Part shown: in pieces, positions 1 to 5,351 of the stretch
How the letters are laid out: every line of letters begins with the position of its first letter
Numbering within the stretch: position 1 is the first letter of the stretch
Assembly: GCA_028717305.1 (NCBI GenBank)
Contig: JAQUOC010000086.1
Span: forward strand, 1 to 5,351
Length of the DNA: 5,351 nt
From: Dehalococcoidales bacterium
GTDB lineage: Bacteria; Chloroflexota; Dehalococcoidia; Dehalococcoidales; UBA5760
Direction: 5' to 3'
The notes under the pieces: model-generated
What the model was told of the DNA's origin: nothing
Database searches by the model: none
Seen by the model: only the letters and a program-made list of their open reading frames with translations
Made by a program: the position numbers and the translations under genes

Positions 1-284
1 TGCTGGCCCGGGAACTGGCCAAACTGACCGGACTGCCGGTAGTAGATGGGTGTCTTATCCGGGACAGGCTGGCTCCTCCTCAGGCCAAGACACAAAACGT
101 TAAAGAACGTAGAGAGAATGTGGCCGGTGCCTTTACCTGCCGGGACCACCGGCTGGAGGGCAGTCAGGTATTGCTCGTAGACGACGTCACCACATCGGGA
201 GCTACCCTTGATTCCTGTGCCGCAGCGTTGAAAGGTGCCGGGGCCGCATCGGTCTGGGGGCTGGTTATGGCAATAGAGATTTAG
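1..284 (+). CDS. comF: ComF-family phosphoribosyltransferase, C-terminal part (5' end outside window)
   Basis: Frame reading from base 3 gives 93 residues, ending at TAG 282-284; the start lies upstream of the window. The stretch LVDDVTTSGATLDSC (residues 58-72 of the fragment) is the PRPP-binding loop of type I phosphoribosyltransferases, with the two acidic residues D60 and D61. Ahead of it, PPQAKTQNVKERRENVAGAF (residues 25-44) matches the ComF-specific block of the form PQ..L...ER..NV.GAF. In the family an N-terminal zinc-binding segment precedes this domain, but it is out of view. ComF proteins are cytoplasmic and are required for DNA uptake in naturally competent bacteria; in most other bacteria the substrate is unknown, so competence should not be assumed. 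The gene reads toward hpf with a 51-base gap and may be cotranscribed with it. The family assignment is firm; the symbol is by family only. Confidence 0.9.
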   Translation, partial: LARELAKLTGLPVVDGCLIRDRLAPPQAKTQNVKERRENVAGAFTCRDHRLEGSQVLLVDDVTTSGATLDSCAAALKGAGAASVWGLVMAIEI

Positions 285-322
285 CAGTTTGCTTAAAGGT
301 GGATAATACTATTATTGTATCG

Positions 323-326
323 GGAG
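323..326 (+). promoter_or_regulatory. Ribosome binding site of hpf
   Basis: GGAG stands 9 bases before ATG 336. It decides between three in-frame candidate starts (TTG 315, ATG 336, ATG 345) in favour of the middle one. Confidence 0.6.
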
Positions 327-335
327 TTTAAAGAT

Positions 336-881
336 ATGGAATTAATGATAACCGCTAAGAATATGGAGATATCGCCGGAGGTACGCAGCTATATCGAACG
401 AAAGCTGGGTAAGCTGGATCGCTATCTACCCGATGCCGCCGAGGTAAGGGTAGAAATCTTCGAAGAAAAGACCAAGTCCCCCCAGCAGCACTTTGTGGTG
501 CAGGTGATAGTAAATGGTAGTGGCACCAAGCTCCGCAGTGAAGAAAGGGCGGCCGACCTGTTCACCGCTATCAACCGGGTGGTTGCCGTGACAAACCGGC
601 AGATAACGCACCATAAGGGGAAACGGGATGACCGGCGTAAGGGCAGCCTACCGGGCCGGAATAAACCGGATGTTGAGGGAGAGACAGAACAACCCCCGGC
701 CGGGGTAGTCAAGGTTAAACGGTTTGCCGTGGAAACGCTGCCGGTTGAGGAAGCCATCTACCAGATGGAGACTCTGGGACATGATTTCTTCCTCTTCCTC
801 AATGATGGTACGGGGAAGATCAATCTGCTATACCGCCGTAAGGACAATAACTACGGAATCATCGAGCCCGAGGGGGTATAA
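336..881 (+). CDS. hpf: Long-form ribosome hibernation promoting factor (HPF)
   Basis: The 181-residue protein has the two-part build of long HPF. Residues 1-100 form the ribosome-binding S30AE/RaiA domain, beginning MELMITAKNMEISPEVRSYI. A basic, then acidic and proline-bearing linker covers about 100-125. Residues 125-179 form the C-terminal dimerisation domain, with VVKVKRF, EEAIYQMETLGHDFFLF and YRRKDNNYGIIEP. In this family the N-terminal domain sits in the decoding region of the 30S subunit and the C-terminal domain pairs two ribosomes into inactive 100S dimers during slow growth or stress. I chose ATG 336 because GGAG at 323-326 stands 9 bases before it. The frame is open from TTG 315, but that adds seven residues absent from the usual N terminus. 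ATG 345 would be 18 bases from the same site. No residues look missing. It lies between comF and ogt on the same strand. Confidence 0.95.
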   Translation: MELMITAKNMEISPEVRSYIERKLGKLDRYLPDAAEVRVEIFEEKTKSPQQHFVVQVIVNGSGTKLRSEERAADLFTAINRVVAVTNRQITHHKGKRDDRRKGSLPGRNKPDVEGETEQPPAGVVKVKRFAVETLPVEEAIYQMETLGHDFFLFLNDGTGKINLLYRRKDNNYGIIEPEGV

Positions 882-913
882 TCAAAGGCCCGTCCAGTTG
901 CCGGAGTAGGTCA

Positions 914-1438
914 ATGGCAGATGGAATAAACGGTATCATATTTTATACCAGGATGGGTTGGATGGGGATACTGGGTTCGGCGCAGGGGTTACTAAGTATA
1001 ATCCTGCCCCGGTCCTCCCGGCAGCAAGCCTGTGAGTTATTGGGCAACCGGGTAAGATATCCTCCGGCCCCGCTTCACCTTTTCGATGACCTGGTAGAGC
1101 GTCTGAAGGGCTATCTTAGCGGCAGGCGGGTGGACTTTCCCGATCGGCTCGACCTCTCCGGAGCCACATCCTTCCAGCATGAGGTATGGGAAACGACCAT
1201 GCTTATCCCTTATGGCGAGACCAGGACTTACGCCTGGGTGGCCGGAAAGATTAACAAGCCAAGGGCAGCCAGAGCGGTCGGACAGGCGCTGGGTAGCAAT
1301 CCGTTACCTATCATTATTCCCTGCCACCGTGTCATTAGGGGTGACGGCTCTCTCGGCGGCTTTAGCAACGGTATCGAGATAAAAGAGCGCCTTCTTTCCC
1401 TGGAGAACCCGGCTTTCGCGTTCCCGCCTCGTTCTTAG
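914..1438 (+). CDS. ogt: Methylated-DNA--[protein]-cysteine S-methyltransferase (Ogt/MGMT family)
   Basis: The 174-residue protein moves a methyl group from O6-methylguanine (and more weakly O4-methylthymine) in DNA to its own cysteine, a one-use repair in the cytoplasm. The active-site motif PCHRV lies at residues 136-140, with acceptor C137. RAVGQALGSNP (120-130) supplies the helix arginine R120, which in the family flips the base out, and N129 of the hydrogen-bond network. TY (105-106) fits the conserved tyrosine, and GGFSNGIEIKERLLSLE (148-164) is the usual C-terminal block. Residues 1-80 are the poorly conserved N-terminal domain. There is no AraC/Ada regulatory domain, so this is the stand-alone repair form. 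Length is normal for Ogt. Start ATG 914 has GGAG at 903-906, 7 bases upstream. The gene follows hpf by 32 bases. Its TAG overlaps the radC stop on the other strand. The symbol is by family; the ada/ogt/MGMT names are used loosely in this group. Confidence 0.93.
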   Translation: MADGINGIIFYTRMGWMGILGSAQGLLSIILPRSSRQQACELLGNRVRYPPAPLHLFDDLVERLKGYLSGRRVDFPDRLDLSGATSFQHEVWETTMLIPYGETRTYAWVAGKINKPRAARAVGQALGSNPLPIIIPCHRVIRGDGSLGGFSNGIEIKERLLSLENPAFAFPPRS

Positions 1439-2142
1439 TTTCGGAAGGTAGCCTCGTATTCCTCAATCAGTCCTTCCCCGGCAAAGCTGAAGTAGGTATT
1501 ATCGCCGATTATGATATGGTCCAGTACCTTAATCTGCATAACACCCGCCGCATAGACCAGGTCCCGGGTCACTTCCCGGTCACTCTGGCTGGGTACCGGG
1601 TCCCCCGAAGGGTGGTTATGGGCAAAGATCAGTGAGACCGCGTTATGCTTTATGGCGCCTTCGATAACCTGCCGGGGAGAGACAGCACTGCTGTTCACCG
1701 TACCCTGAAAAAGATCGGCGGTTTCAATAATCTGATTCCGGCTGTTCAAGTAGATGACCTTGAATACCTCCTTCTTAAGATCTCTCATTGAGTGGTAGAG
1801 GTAGTCAAAGATTTCCCGGGATGACTGATAGACCGGCCTATCAATAAGCCGCTCCTTGAGAAATTTCCTGGCTGTTTCCTGCACCAGCTTGATGCCGAGG
1901 ACATTATGAGGGCCGATGCCGGCTATCTCCTCCAGTTCCTCCGTAGGAGCCTCCAGAACACCTCTTAGGGTCTTGAACCTCTCGATAGCCCCCTTAGCCT
2001 GCTGCTTGCAGTCCTTACGCGGTGAGCCTAGGGTTAACAGTAGCTCCACAATCTCGTAGTCCTGGAAACCGGCCAGACCCCCCTGAAGAAACCTCTCCCG
2101 CAACCTTTTTCTGTGCCCCTGCGATGTATCTTTTGCCGGCAT
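1435..2142 (-). CDS. radC: RadC/JAB-domain protein (UPF0758), DNA repair protein RadC
   Basis: The 235-residue protein has normal RadC length and order. Residues 10-68 are the helical N-terminal region (HRKRLRERF, DYEIVELLLT, PRKDCKQQAK). A helix-hairpin-helix lies around 69-86 (ELEEIAGIGPHNVLGIKL). The JAB/MPN metal domain covers about 103-228. The JAMM metal motif is intact: H175, H177 and D188 in HNHPSGDPVPSQSD, with E125 in KKEVF as the likely catalytic glutamate. The family name comes from an early E. coli repair assignment that was later doubted; RadC-like proteins are also common on mobile elements. The biochemical substrate is unknown, so the repair role is inherited and not shown here. 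Start ATG 2142-2140 has GAGGA (plus-strand 2153-2157) 10 bases upstream. It lies 72 bases after the zinc-ribbon gene on the same strand and may share its transcript. The stop TAA overlaps the ogt stop. Confidence 0.93.
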   Translation of the reverse strand: MPAKDTSQGHRKRLRERFLQGGLAGFQDYEIVELLLTLGSPRKDCKQQAKGAIERFKTLRGVLEAPTEELEEIAGIGPHNVLGIKLVQETARKFLKERLIDRPVYQSSREIFDYLYHSMRDLKKEVFKVIYLNSRNQIIETADLFQGTVNSSAVSPRQVIEGAIKHNAVSLIFAHNHPSGDPVPSQSDREVTRDLVYAAGVMQIKVLDHIIIGDNTYFSFAGEGLIEEYEATFRN

Positions 2143-2214
2143 TTTTACTGTTTCCTCGTGCTACTGTGTTATCAAAGGCTTCCTAGTGAGTCGGTTCTAT
2201 CCGACCGGAAATCT

Positions 2215-2427
2215 TCACCGTCCACCCGATCCGTAGCTTGGCGACGGGAAGTATTTCCGGTACATTCTACATCTTTCGTTGGCGCAGGACCAGGCTACTA
2301 CCCTGGTAAAGAAGAGCATCCTCCTGGCTTTGATCGGGTACACCTCGGGGTGACCGCAGAAGGGACATAACGGTGTACCTCTCGGCCCCCTGCCGTGTAT
2401 ACGGTACTCGTCTTCTCTCTTCGGCAC
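2215..2427 (-). CDS. Small zinc-ribbon-like protein of unknown function
   Basis: This is a short protein of 70 residues that I do not recognise. It has two cysteine pairs: CPFC (C21, C24) and, after 23 residues, CANERC (C48, C53), the spacing of a treble-clef or zinc-ribbon knuckle binding one zinc. A histidine follows the first pair (CGHPEVYP), the middle is basic and hydrophobic (KARRMLFFTRVVAW), and the tail is rich in S, P, G and R. No membrane segment or signal peptide is seen. The frame is open four residues further to a GTG at 2439-2437, but I chose GTG 2427-2425 because GGAGG (plus-strand 2433-2437) lies 5 bases before it; the longer start has no clear binding site. It precedes radC by 72 bases on the same strand. 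The paired cysteines, binding site and promoter-like upstream region support a real gene. Nucleic-acid or protein binding are both possible; neither is shown. Confidence 0.65.
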   Translation of the reverse strand: MPKREDEYRIHGRGPRGTPLCPFCGHPEVYPIKARRMLFFTRVVAWSCANERCRMYRKYFPSPSYGSGGR

Positions 2428-2432
2428 CTTAG

Positions 2433-2437
2433 CCTCC
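2433..2437 (-). promoter_or_regulatory. Ribosome binding site of the zinc-ribbon gene
   Basis: On the minus strand GGAGG lies 5 bases before GTG 2427-2425. It sits inside the longer open frame and so favours the shorter 70-residue product over the 74-residue one. Confidence 0.55.
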
Positions 2438-2513
2438 ACCGTCCCGGCAAGACCACTGCATTTCCCCGTTAATCGTTAATCGATGCCGCAAGCAGATAGC
2501 CCCCTTTTTTAGT

Positions 2514-2519
2514 AGTATA
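2514..2519 (-). promoter_or_regulatory. Possible -10 element for the zinc-ribbon/radC unit
   Basis: The minus strand reads TATACT here, one mismatch from the sigma-70 type -10 hexamer. The best -35 at a usable distance, TGGCAA with an 18-base spacer, matches only half of the consensus, so the call is weak. Transcription would start near 2507, giving a leader of about 80 bases that begins with an A6G5 run. A small inverted repeat, GCAC-CTTC-GTGC (2526-2537), lies in the spacer and could be an operator, though it is short enough to arise by chance. Confidence 0.3.
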
Positions 2520-2575
2520 CACCACGCACCTTCGTGCTTGCCAGGCTACCTTCTCATCATCAAGACCCGGCAATA

Positions 2576-2584
2576 TGATATAAT
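2576..2584 (+). promoter_or_regulatory. Extended -10 promoter for the DUF4429-SHOCT gene
   Basis: TGATATAAT is a perfect TGn plus TATAAT extended -10 in an AT-rich stretch. No good -35 hexamer lies 16-18 bases upstream, which is acceptable for extended -10 promoters. Transcription would begin near 2591, about 34 bases before the start codon at 2625. Other TA-rich hexamers (TATGCT 2593-2598, TATAAA 2598-2603) overlap the region and could serve instead. Confidence 0.5.
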
Positions 2585-2624
2585 ATTATGATTATGCTAT
2601 AAACCTGTCTGTTTAGATGTAGTG

Positions 2625-3221
2625 ATGAAGCATACCCCGGAAGAGAAACAAAGGTATGTTGACCAGTTGAGGGCCTCGATCGAGGAAGGGGAGCGGCTGG
2701 TAAAGGGCAGGGGGCAGTCGATGAGCCCCATTCTGATGGACGCCAGGGGAATTGACGGCCACCTGGTACTTCTGGAGAACGGCATCCGTATCAAGCGTAG
2801 CGACCCGATGGTCTTTCTAACCCAGGGGATCAAGGGGGACAAGGAAATACCTTTCTCCCAGATAGCATCAATACAGCTCAGAAAGGCAGGGACCTTTGCC
2901 AACGGCTATATCCGGTTCTCTCTCATCGAGGGAGCGGCAACAGAGAGGCAAACAAATTCTACCAGTCGGGAGGAGAATACGGTAACGTTCAAGGCTGCCC
3001 AGCAGTCATCCTTCGAAGGCATAAAGACAGCAATCGAGGCGAAGGTGGCTGCTGCCAGAATGGCTGTCCCCAGAACGACTGCTCCCCAGCTACTACACGG
3101 GGCGGCGCCACAGACGTTTTCTTATATCGACGAGTTAGAGAAGCTGGCGTCGCTTAAGGACAAGGGTATAATCAGCGAGGAAGAGTTCGCTGCCAAGAAG
3201 CGGCAGATACTGGGGATATAG
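2625..3221 (+). CDS. DUF4429 (bacterial PH-like) domain protein with C-terminal SHOCT domain
   Basis: The 198-residue protein has three parts. A charged N-terminal helix covers about 4-30 (EEKQRYVDQLRASIEEGERL). A PH-like beta domain of DUF4429 type covers about 43-145, with GIRIKRSD, GIKGDKEIPFSQIASIQLRKAG and NGYIRFSL followed by a helix (EGIKTAIEAKVAAA). A Pro/Ala/Thr-rich linker (148-165) leads to a SHOCT domain at about 167-197 (YIDELEKLASLKDKGIISEEEFAAKKRQIL). SHOCT is a short two-helix module usually found at protein ends and thought to mediate oligomerisation; DUF4429 has no assigned function. There is no signal peptide or membrane segment, so it is probably cytoplasmic. GTG 2622 directly precedes ATG 2625; I prefer ATG. 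Neither has a visible Shine-Dalgarno sequence, which is odd beside its neighbours. It has its own promoter and appears monocistronic, converging on dnaE. The domain calls are from memory of the families and fairly secure; the role is unknown. Confidence 0.85.
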   Translation: MKHTPEEKQRYVDQLRASIEEGERLVKGRGQSMSPILMDARGIDGHLVLLENGIRIKRSDPMVFLTQGIKGDKEIPFSQIASIQLRKAGTFANGYIRFSLIEGAATERQTNSTSREENTVTFKAAQQSSFEGIKTAIEAKVAAARMAVPRTTAPQLLHGAAPQTFSYIDELEKLASLKDKGIISEEEFAAKKRQILGI

Positions 3222-3245
3222 AAAATATACCGCTATATGTATTTT
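3222..3245. terminator. Weak AT-only inverted repeat between converging genes
   Basis: The 22 bases between the DUF4429-SHOCT stop and the dnaE stop, with two bases of the dnaE stop, contain ATATA-CCGC-TATAT (3225-3238). A wider pair AAAATA (3222-3227) and TATTTT (3240-3245) surrounds it. On + it runs into a T-rich stretch, and on - into A-rich then T-rich bases, so it could serve both genes. The stem has no GC pairs and would be unstable, so this is only a candidate. Confidence 0.22.
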
Positions 3246-5351
3246 ATTTAATCACCCTGATATTATCCCCACCGACCAGTTCTGACAGACTCGTAAGAAG
3301 CTCAGGGCAACAGTCAACCTTCAGATTTGACAGCTTAAGGGTCTTCACATTCTCCTCATTGGTAACATTAATCCGGATCTCATCATTGCCGGGGAACCCG
3401 CTCAGTGTGTCAACCAGTTCTTTTAAACGGGTGAGGTCCCCTGCTTTATCATCGGTTTGAGTAATACTGATTATCAGAAGGCCCGTTGCCGGTGCCGCCT
3501 GGGATAGTGGCGGCGCTTCCTCAGCTTCAGGAACATCCGGCGGTTCGGTAGGGGCCGTCTCCGGCTGATAGTAGCGGACTGAATCACAGTTCAGCCGCAC
3601 CTGCTCATCTTTTTGCCTTACCTTACCCTCGACCAGCAGCATATTCCCTTCCTGCCACAAGTCCCTGGTATCGGCATACACTCTGGGCCAGACCATAACC
3701 TCGATTCTACCGTCAAGGTCTTCCAAGACTGCGCTGGCAAAGGGCTTACCGTCCCTGGTGAGCAGATAGCGTACCGATCCCACCATACCCGCCGCTACCA
3801 CGTTCTGGCCCACCATACTGGCATCAATCTGTCCGCACAGTGTGGCATTGAGTAAGGCCCCTTTTCGGATCAGTGCACTGAAGGGATGCTCCGAGAGATA
3901 TACTCCCATAAGCTCCTTTTCCCAGGCCAGCTTCTCCCTGACCGGGATGTCGTCGCCCTCCAGATCAAGGCCGGGCCTGGGAACCGGCATCGCTTCGCCC
4001 CACAAATCAAACATAGTGGACTGCCCCGTCGACCGCAGGCGCTGTTCCCGCTGTGCCAGAGAAAGGATACCGTTGATGTTCCCGAGCAGGCTGCCGCGAC
4101 TGCCCAGACGATCCAGAGCGCCGCTTTTAATCAGGCTCTCCAGTATCCGTTTATTGATGCCGCTCAGGTCGACACGGTGGCAGAGGTCATCAATAGACCT
4201 GAAATCCCCACCCCTGTCACGCTCGGCAATAATCGGCTCAACCGGACCGGGCCCCACATTTTTGATGTCACTCAAGCCGAAGCGGATGGCTGAAGTACCA
4301 TCTCCAATCTTCTCTATGGAGAAGCCCGCCCGGCTACGGTTTATATCAGGAGGCAGCACGGCAATACCCAGACGGCGGCACTCAGAGACGGCACTGGCCA
4401 CCTTCTCGGACTGTCCGCTGTTGGCAATAAGAAAGGCGGTGATATACTCAGCCGGATAATTCGCTTTAAGGTAGGCGGTTTGATAGGCAATCAGGGCGTA
4501 GCTGGTACTATGTGCCTTGTTGAAGGCATAGCCGGCGAAGGGTTCAATCAGCTTGAAGACCGCCTCGGCCAGTTCAGTAGAGAACCCTTTCTGCTCGGCC
4601 CGGGTAATGAAGCTGTGCCTCTCTTTTTTCATAACCTCGGGAATCTTCTTACCCATTGCCTTACGAAAAATATCAGCCTCGCCCAGGCTGTAGCCGGCGA
4701 ATTCCCGTACGATGAAGAGCACCTGGTCCTGATAGACAATCACCCCGTAGGTCTCTTCAAGAATACTGGTCAGGGCAGGATGGGGATAGCGGATAGGTTC
4801 TATACCGTGTTTGGCTTTGATGAAGGTGGGAATATGCTCCATAGGCCCGGGACGGTACAGTGCCACCATAGCGGAAATATCGCTGAAAGTAGTCGGCTTA
4901 AGCTCCCTGATGTAGCGACGCATACCGCTTCCCTCCAGCTGGAAAATGCCGGCGGTCTCACCGGAGGCGAGTAACTCAAACGTCTTAGCGTCATCCATCG
5001 GGATATTACCCAGGTCGATATCCACGCCGCAGTTCTTACCGATAATATCCTTGGCAATACCCAGAATGGTAAGGTTGGCCAAACCCAGAAAGTCCATTTT
5101 TAGCAGTCCGATATGGGCGATATCTCCCATACTGAACTGGGTCATCACCAGTTCCTGGCCGTTACCCTTGCTTACCCGCTGTAACGGGACGTACTTGGTG
5201 AGAGAATCCCTGGCGATTACGACACCGGCGGCGTGAGTACTGGCATGGCGGGCGATACCCTCCACCCTGCTGGCTGAGTCAATCAGATTACGGACTACGG
5301 CATCCGCTTTGTAGGCGCTGCTAAGCTCGGCATTTTCCGCCATGGCCCGCG
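3244..5351 (-). CDS. dnaE: DNA polymerase III alpha subunit, C-terminal 702 residues (5' end outside window)
   Basis: This is the replicative polymerase subunit, which extends DNA at the fork. The frame runs off the window edge; ATG 5343-5341 is an internal methionine, not the start. Counting from it, HASTHAAGVVIA (33-44) and LKMDFLGL (81-88, with D84, the third catalytic aspartate, equivalent to E. coli D555 from memory) belong to the palm. The PHP domain and the other two aspartates lie outside. ALYRPGPMEHIP (161-172), VYQDQV (203-208) and FNKAHSTSYALIAYQTAYL (274-292) are the fingers blocks typical of DnaE. A helix-hairpin-helix region covers about 355-411, and an OB fold about 513-593. 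A Pro/Glu-rich linker covers 594-620, and a small C-terminal domain (621-699) ends at TAA. The reading frame is intact throughout, without an intein or frameshift in view. The layout is DnaE, not PolC (no exonuclease insert). It converges with the gene at 2625-3221. Confidence 0.96.
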   Translation of the reverse strand, partial: RAMAENAELSSAYKADAVVRNLIDSASRVEGIARHASTHAAGVVIARDSLTKYVPLQRVSKGNGQELVMTQFSMGDIAHIGLLKMDFLGLANLTILGIAKDIIGKNCGVDIDLGNIPMDDAKTFELLASGETAGIFQLEGSGMRRYIRELKPTTFSDISAMVALYRPGPMEHIPTFIKAKHGIEPIRYPHPALTSILEETYGVIVYQDQVLFIVREFAGYSLGEADIFRKAMGKKIPEVMKKERHSFITRAEQKGFSTELAEAVFKLIEPFAGYAFNKAHSTSYALIAYQTAYLKANYPAEYITAFLIANSGQSEKVASAVSECRRLGIAVLPPDINRSRAGFSIEKIGDGTSAIRFGLSDIKNVGPGPVEPIIAERDRGGDFRSIDDLCHRVDLSGINKRILESLIKSGALDRLGSRGSLLGNINGILSLAQREQRLRSTGQSTMFDLWGEAMPVPRPGLDLEGDDIPVREKLAWEKELMGVYLSEHPFSALIRKGALLNATLCGQIDASMVGQNVVAAGMVGSVRYLLTRDGKPFASAVLEDLDGRIEVMVWPRVYADTRDLWQEGNMLLVEGKVRQKDEQVRLNCDSVRYYQPETAPTEPPDVPEAEEAPPLSQAAPATGLLIISITQTDDKAGDLTRLKELVDTLSGFPGNDEIRINVTNEENVKTLKLSNLKVDCCPELLTSLSELVGGDNIRVIK

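Larger units (their letters stand above)
2428..2624. other. Divergent intergenic region between the zinc-ribbon and DUF4429-SHOCT genes
   Basis: About 197 bases separate two genes that are read away from each other. It holds a -10-like TATACT on the minus strand (2514-2519) and an extended -10 on the plus strand (2576-2584). It also holds a C5T6 run (2500-2510), a tandem repeat of CGTTAAT (2467-2480) and a short inverted repeat (2526-2537). The right third (about 2571-2603) is strongly AT-rich, unlike the surrounding genes. I see no tRNA, riboswitch or longer repeat in it. Confidence 0.6.

Noticed and set aside
289..315. Possible separate promoter for hpf (TTGCTT 289-294 with TATTAT 310-315, or GATAAT 302-307)
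   Set aside because: The first pair has a 15-base spacer and would start transcription on the binding site; the second has no -35. Readthrough from comF explains hpf equally well.
422..757. Minus-strand frames opposite hpf
   Set aside because: They mirror the conserved hpf coding sequence and give S/T/R-rich products without motifs.
2113..2370. GTG-started + strand frame of 85 codons spanning the radC start and the zinc-ribbon gene
   Set aside because: It has no binding site, its protein shows no motif, and it lies opposite a frame with paired cysteines and a good GGAGG.
2500..2510. C5T6 run as a transcription terminator on the + strand
   Set aside because: No stem precedes it and no + strand gene ends nearby.
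3842..4974. Several open frames on the + strand opposite dnaE (3842-4459, 3886-4293, 4480-4974)
   Set aside because: They are antisense to strongly conserved DnaE sequence, show no family motifs, and are low-complexity or R/P/S-rich as expected of shadow frames.
5341..5343. ATG as the start of dnaE
   Set aside because: The frame stays open to the window edge, and the residues after it are mid-protein DnaE sequence, so this is an internal methionine.
1..5351. CRISPR array, transposon, prophage, toxin-antitoxin or defence cassette
   Set aside because: I saw no spaced repeats, transposase or integrase motifs, or paired small toxin-antitoxin frames. RadC can mark mobile elements, but here it lies among housekeeping genes with no such partners.

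Overview
This is an ordinary bacterial chromosomal window that carries DNA-maintenance and translation-stress genes. It holds seven protein-coding genes. Two are cut by the window edges: a ComF-type phosphoribosyltransferase at the left and DNA polymerase III alpha (DnaE) at the right. I found no tRNA, rRNA, CRISPR array, insertion sequence or phage gene. The organism cannot be fixed from this stretch. The long form of HPF, its placement after a ComF gene, and the DnaE with a C-terminal OB fold and tail argue against an enteric proteobacterium. From memory, the RadC and the DUF4429/SHOCT protein resemble those of Chloroflexota (Dehalococcoidia-like) or related lineages, but this was not tested.

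Layout. On the + strand, positions 1-1438 carry comF (3' end), hpf (336-881) and a methylated-DNA methyltransferase gene of the ogt/MGMT family (914-1438). They run in one direction with gaps of 51 and 32 bases and could be one transcript. On the - strand, a small zinc-ribbon gene (2427-2215) is followed by radC (2142-1435). The radC stop codon overlaps the ogt stop codon, so the two units converge with no space between them. Positions 2428-2624 are a divergent intergenic region with a good extended -10 promoter on + and a weaker -10 on -. On +, 2625-3221 encodes a DUF4429 (PH-like) plus SHOCT protein. It converges, with 22 bases between stop codons, on dnaE, which fills 3244-5351 on the - strand.

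How the genes fit together. Ogt repairs alkylated guanine, RadC carries the JAMM motif of a family long associated with DNA repair or mobile DNA, and DnaE copies the chromosome. HPF stores inactive ribosomes as dimers in slow growth. This reads as a loose housekeeping cluster, not a dedicated system. The least explained items are the small zinc-ribbon protein, the DUF4429-SHOCT protein and the divergent promoter region between them. I see no convincing evidence of a previously undescribed system here.
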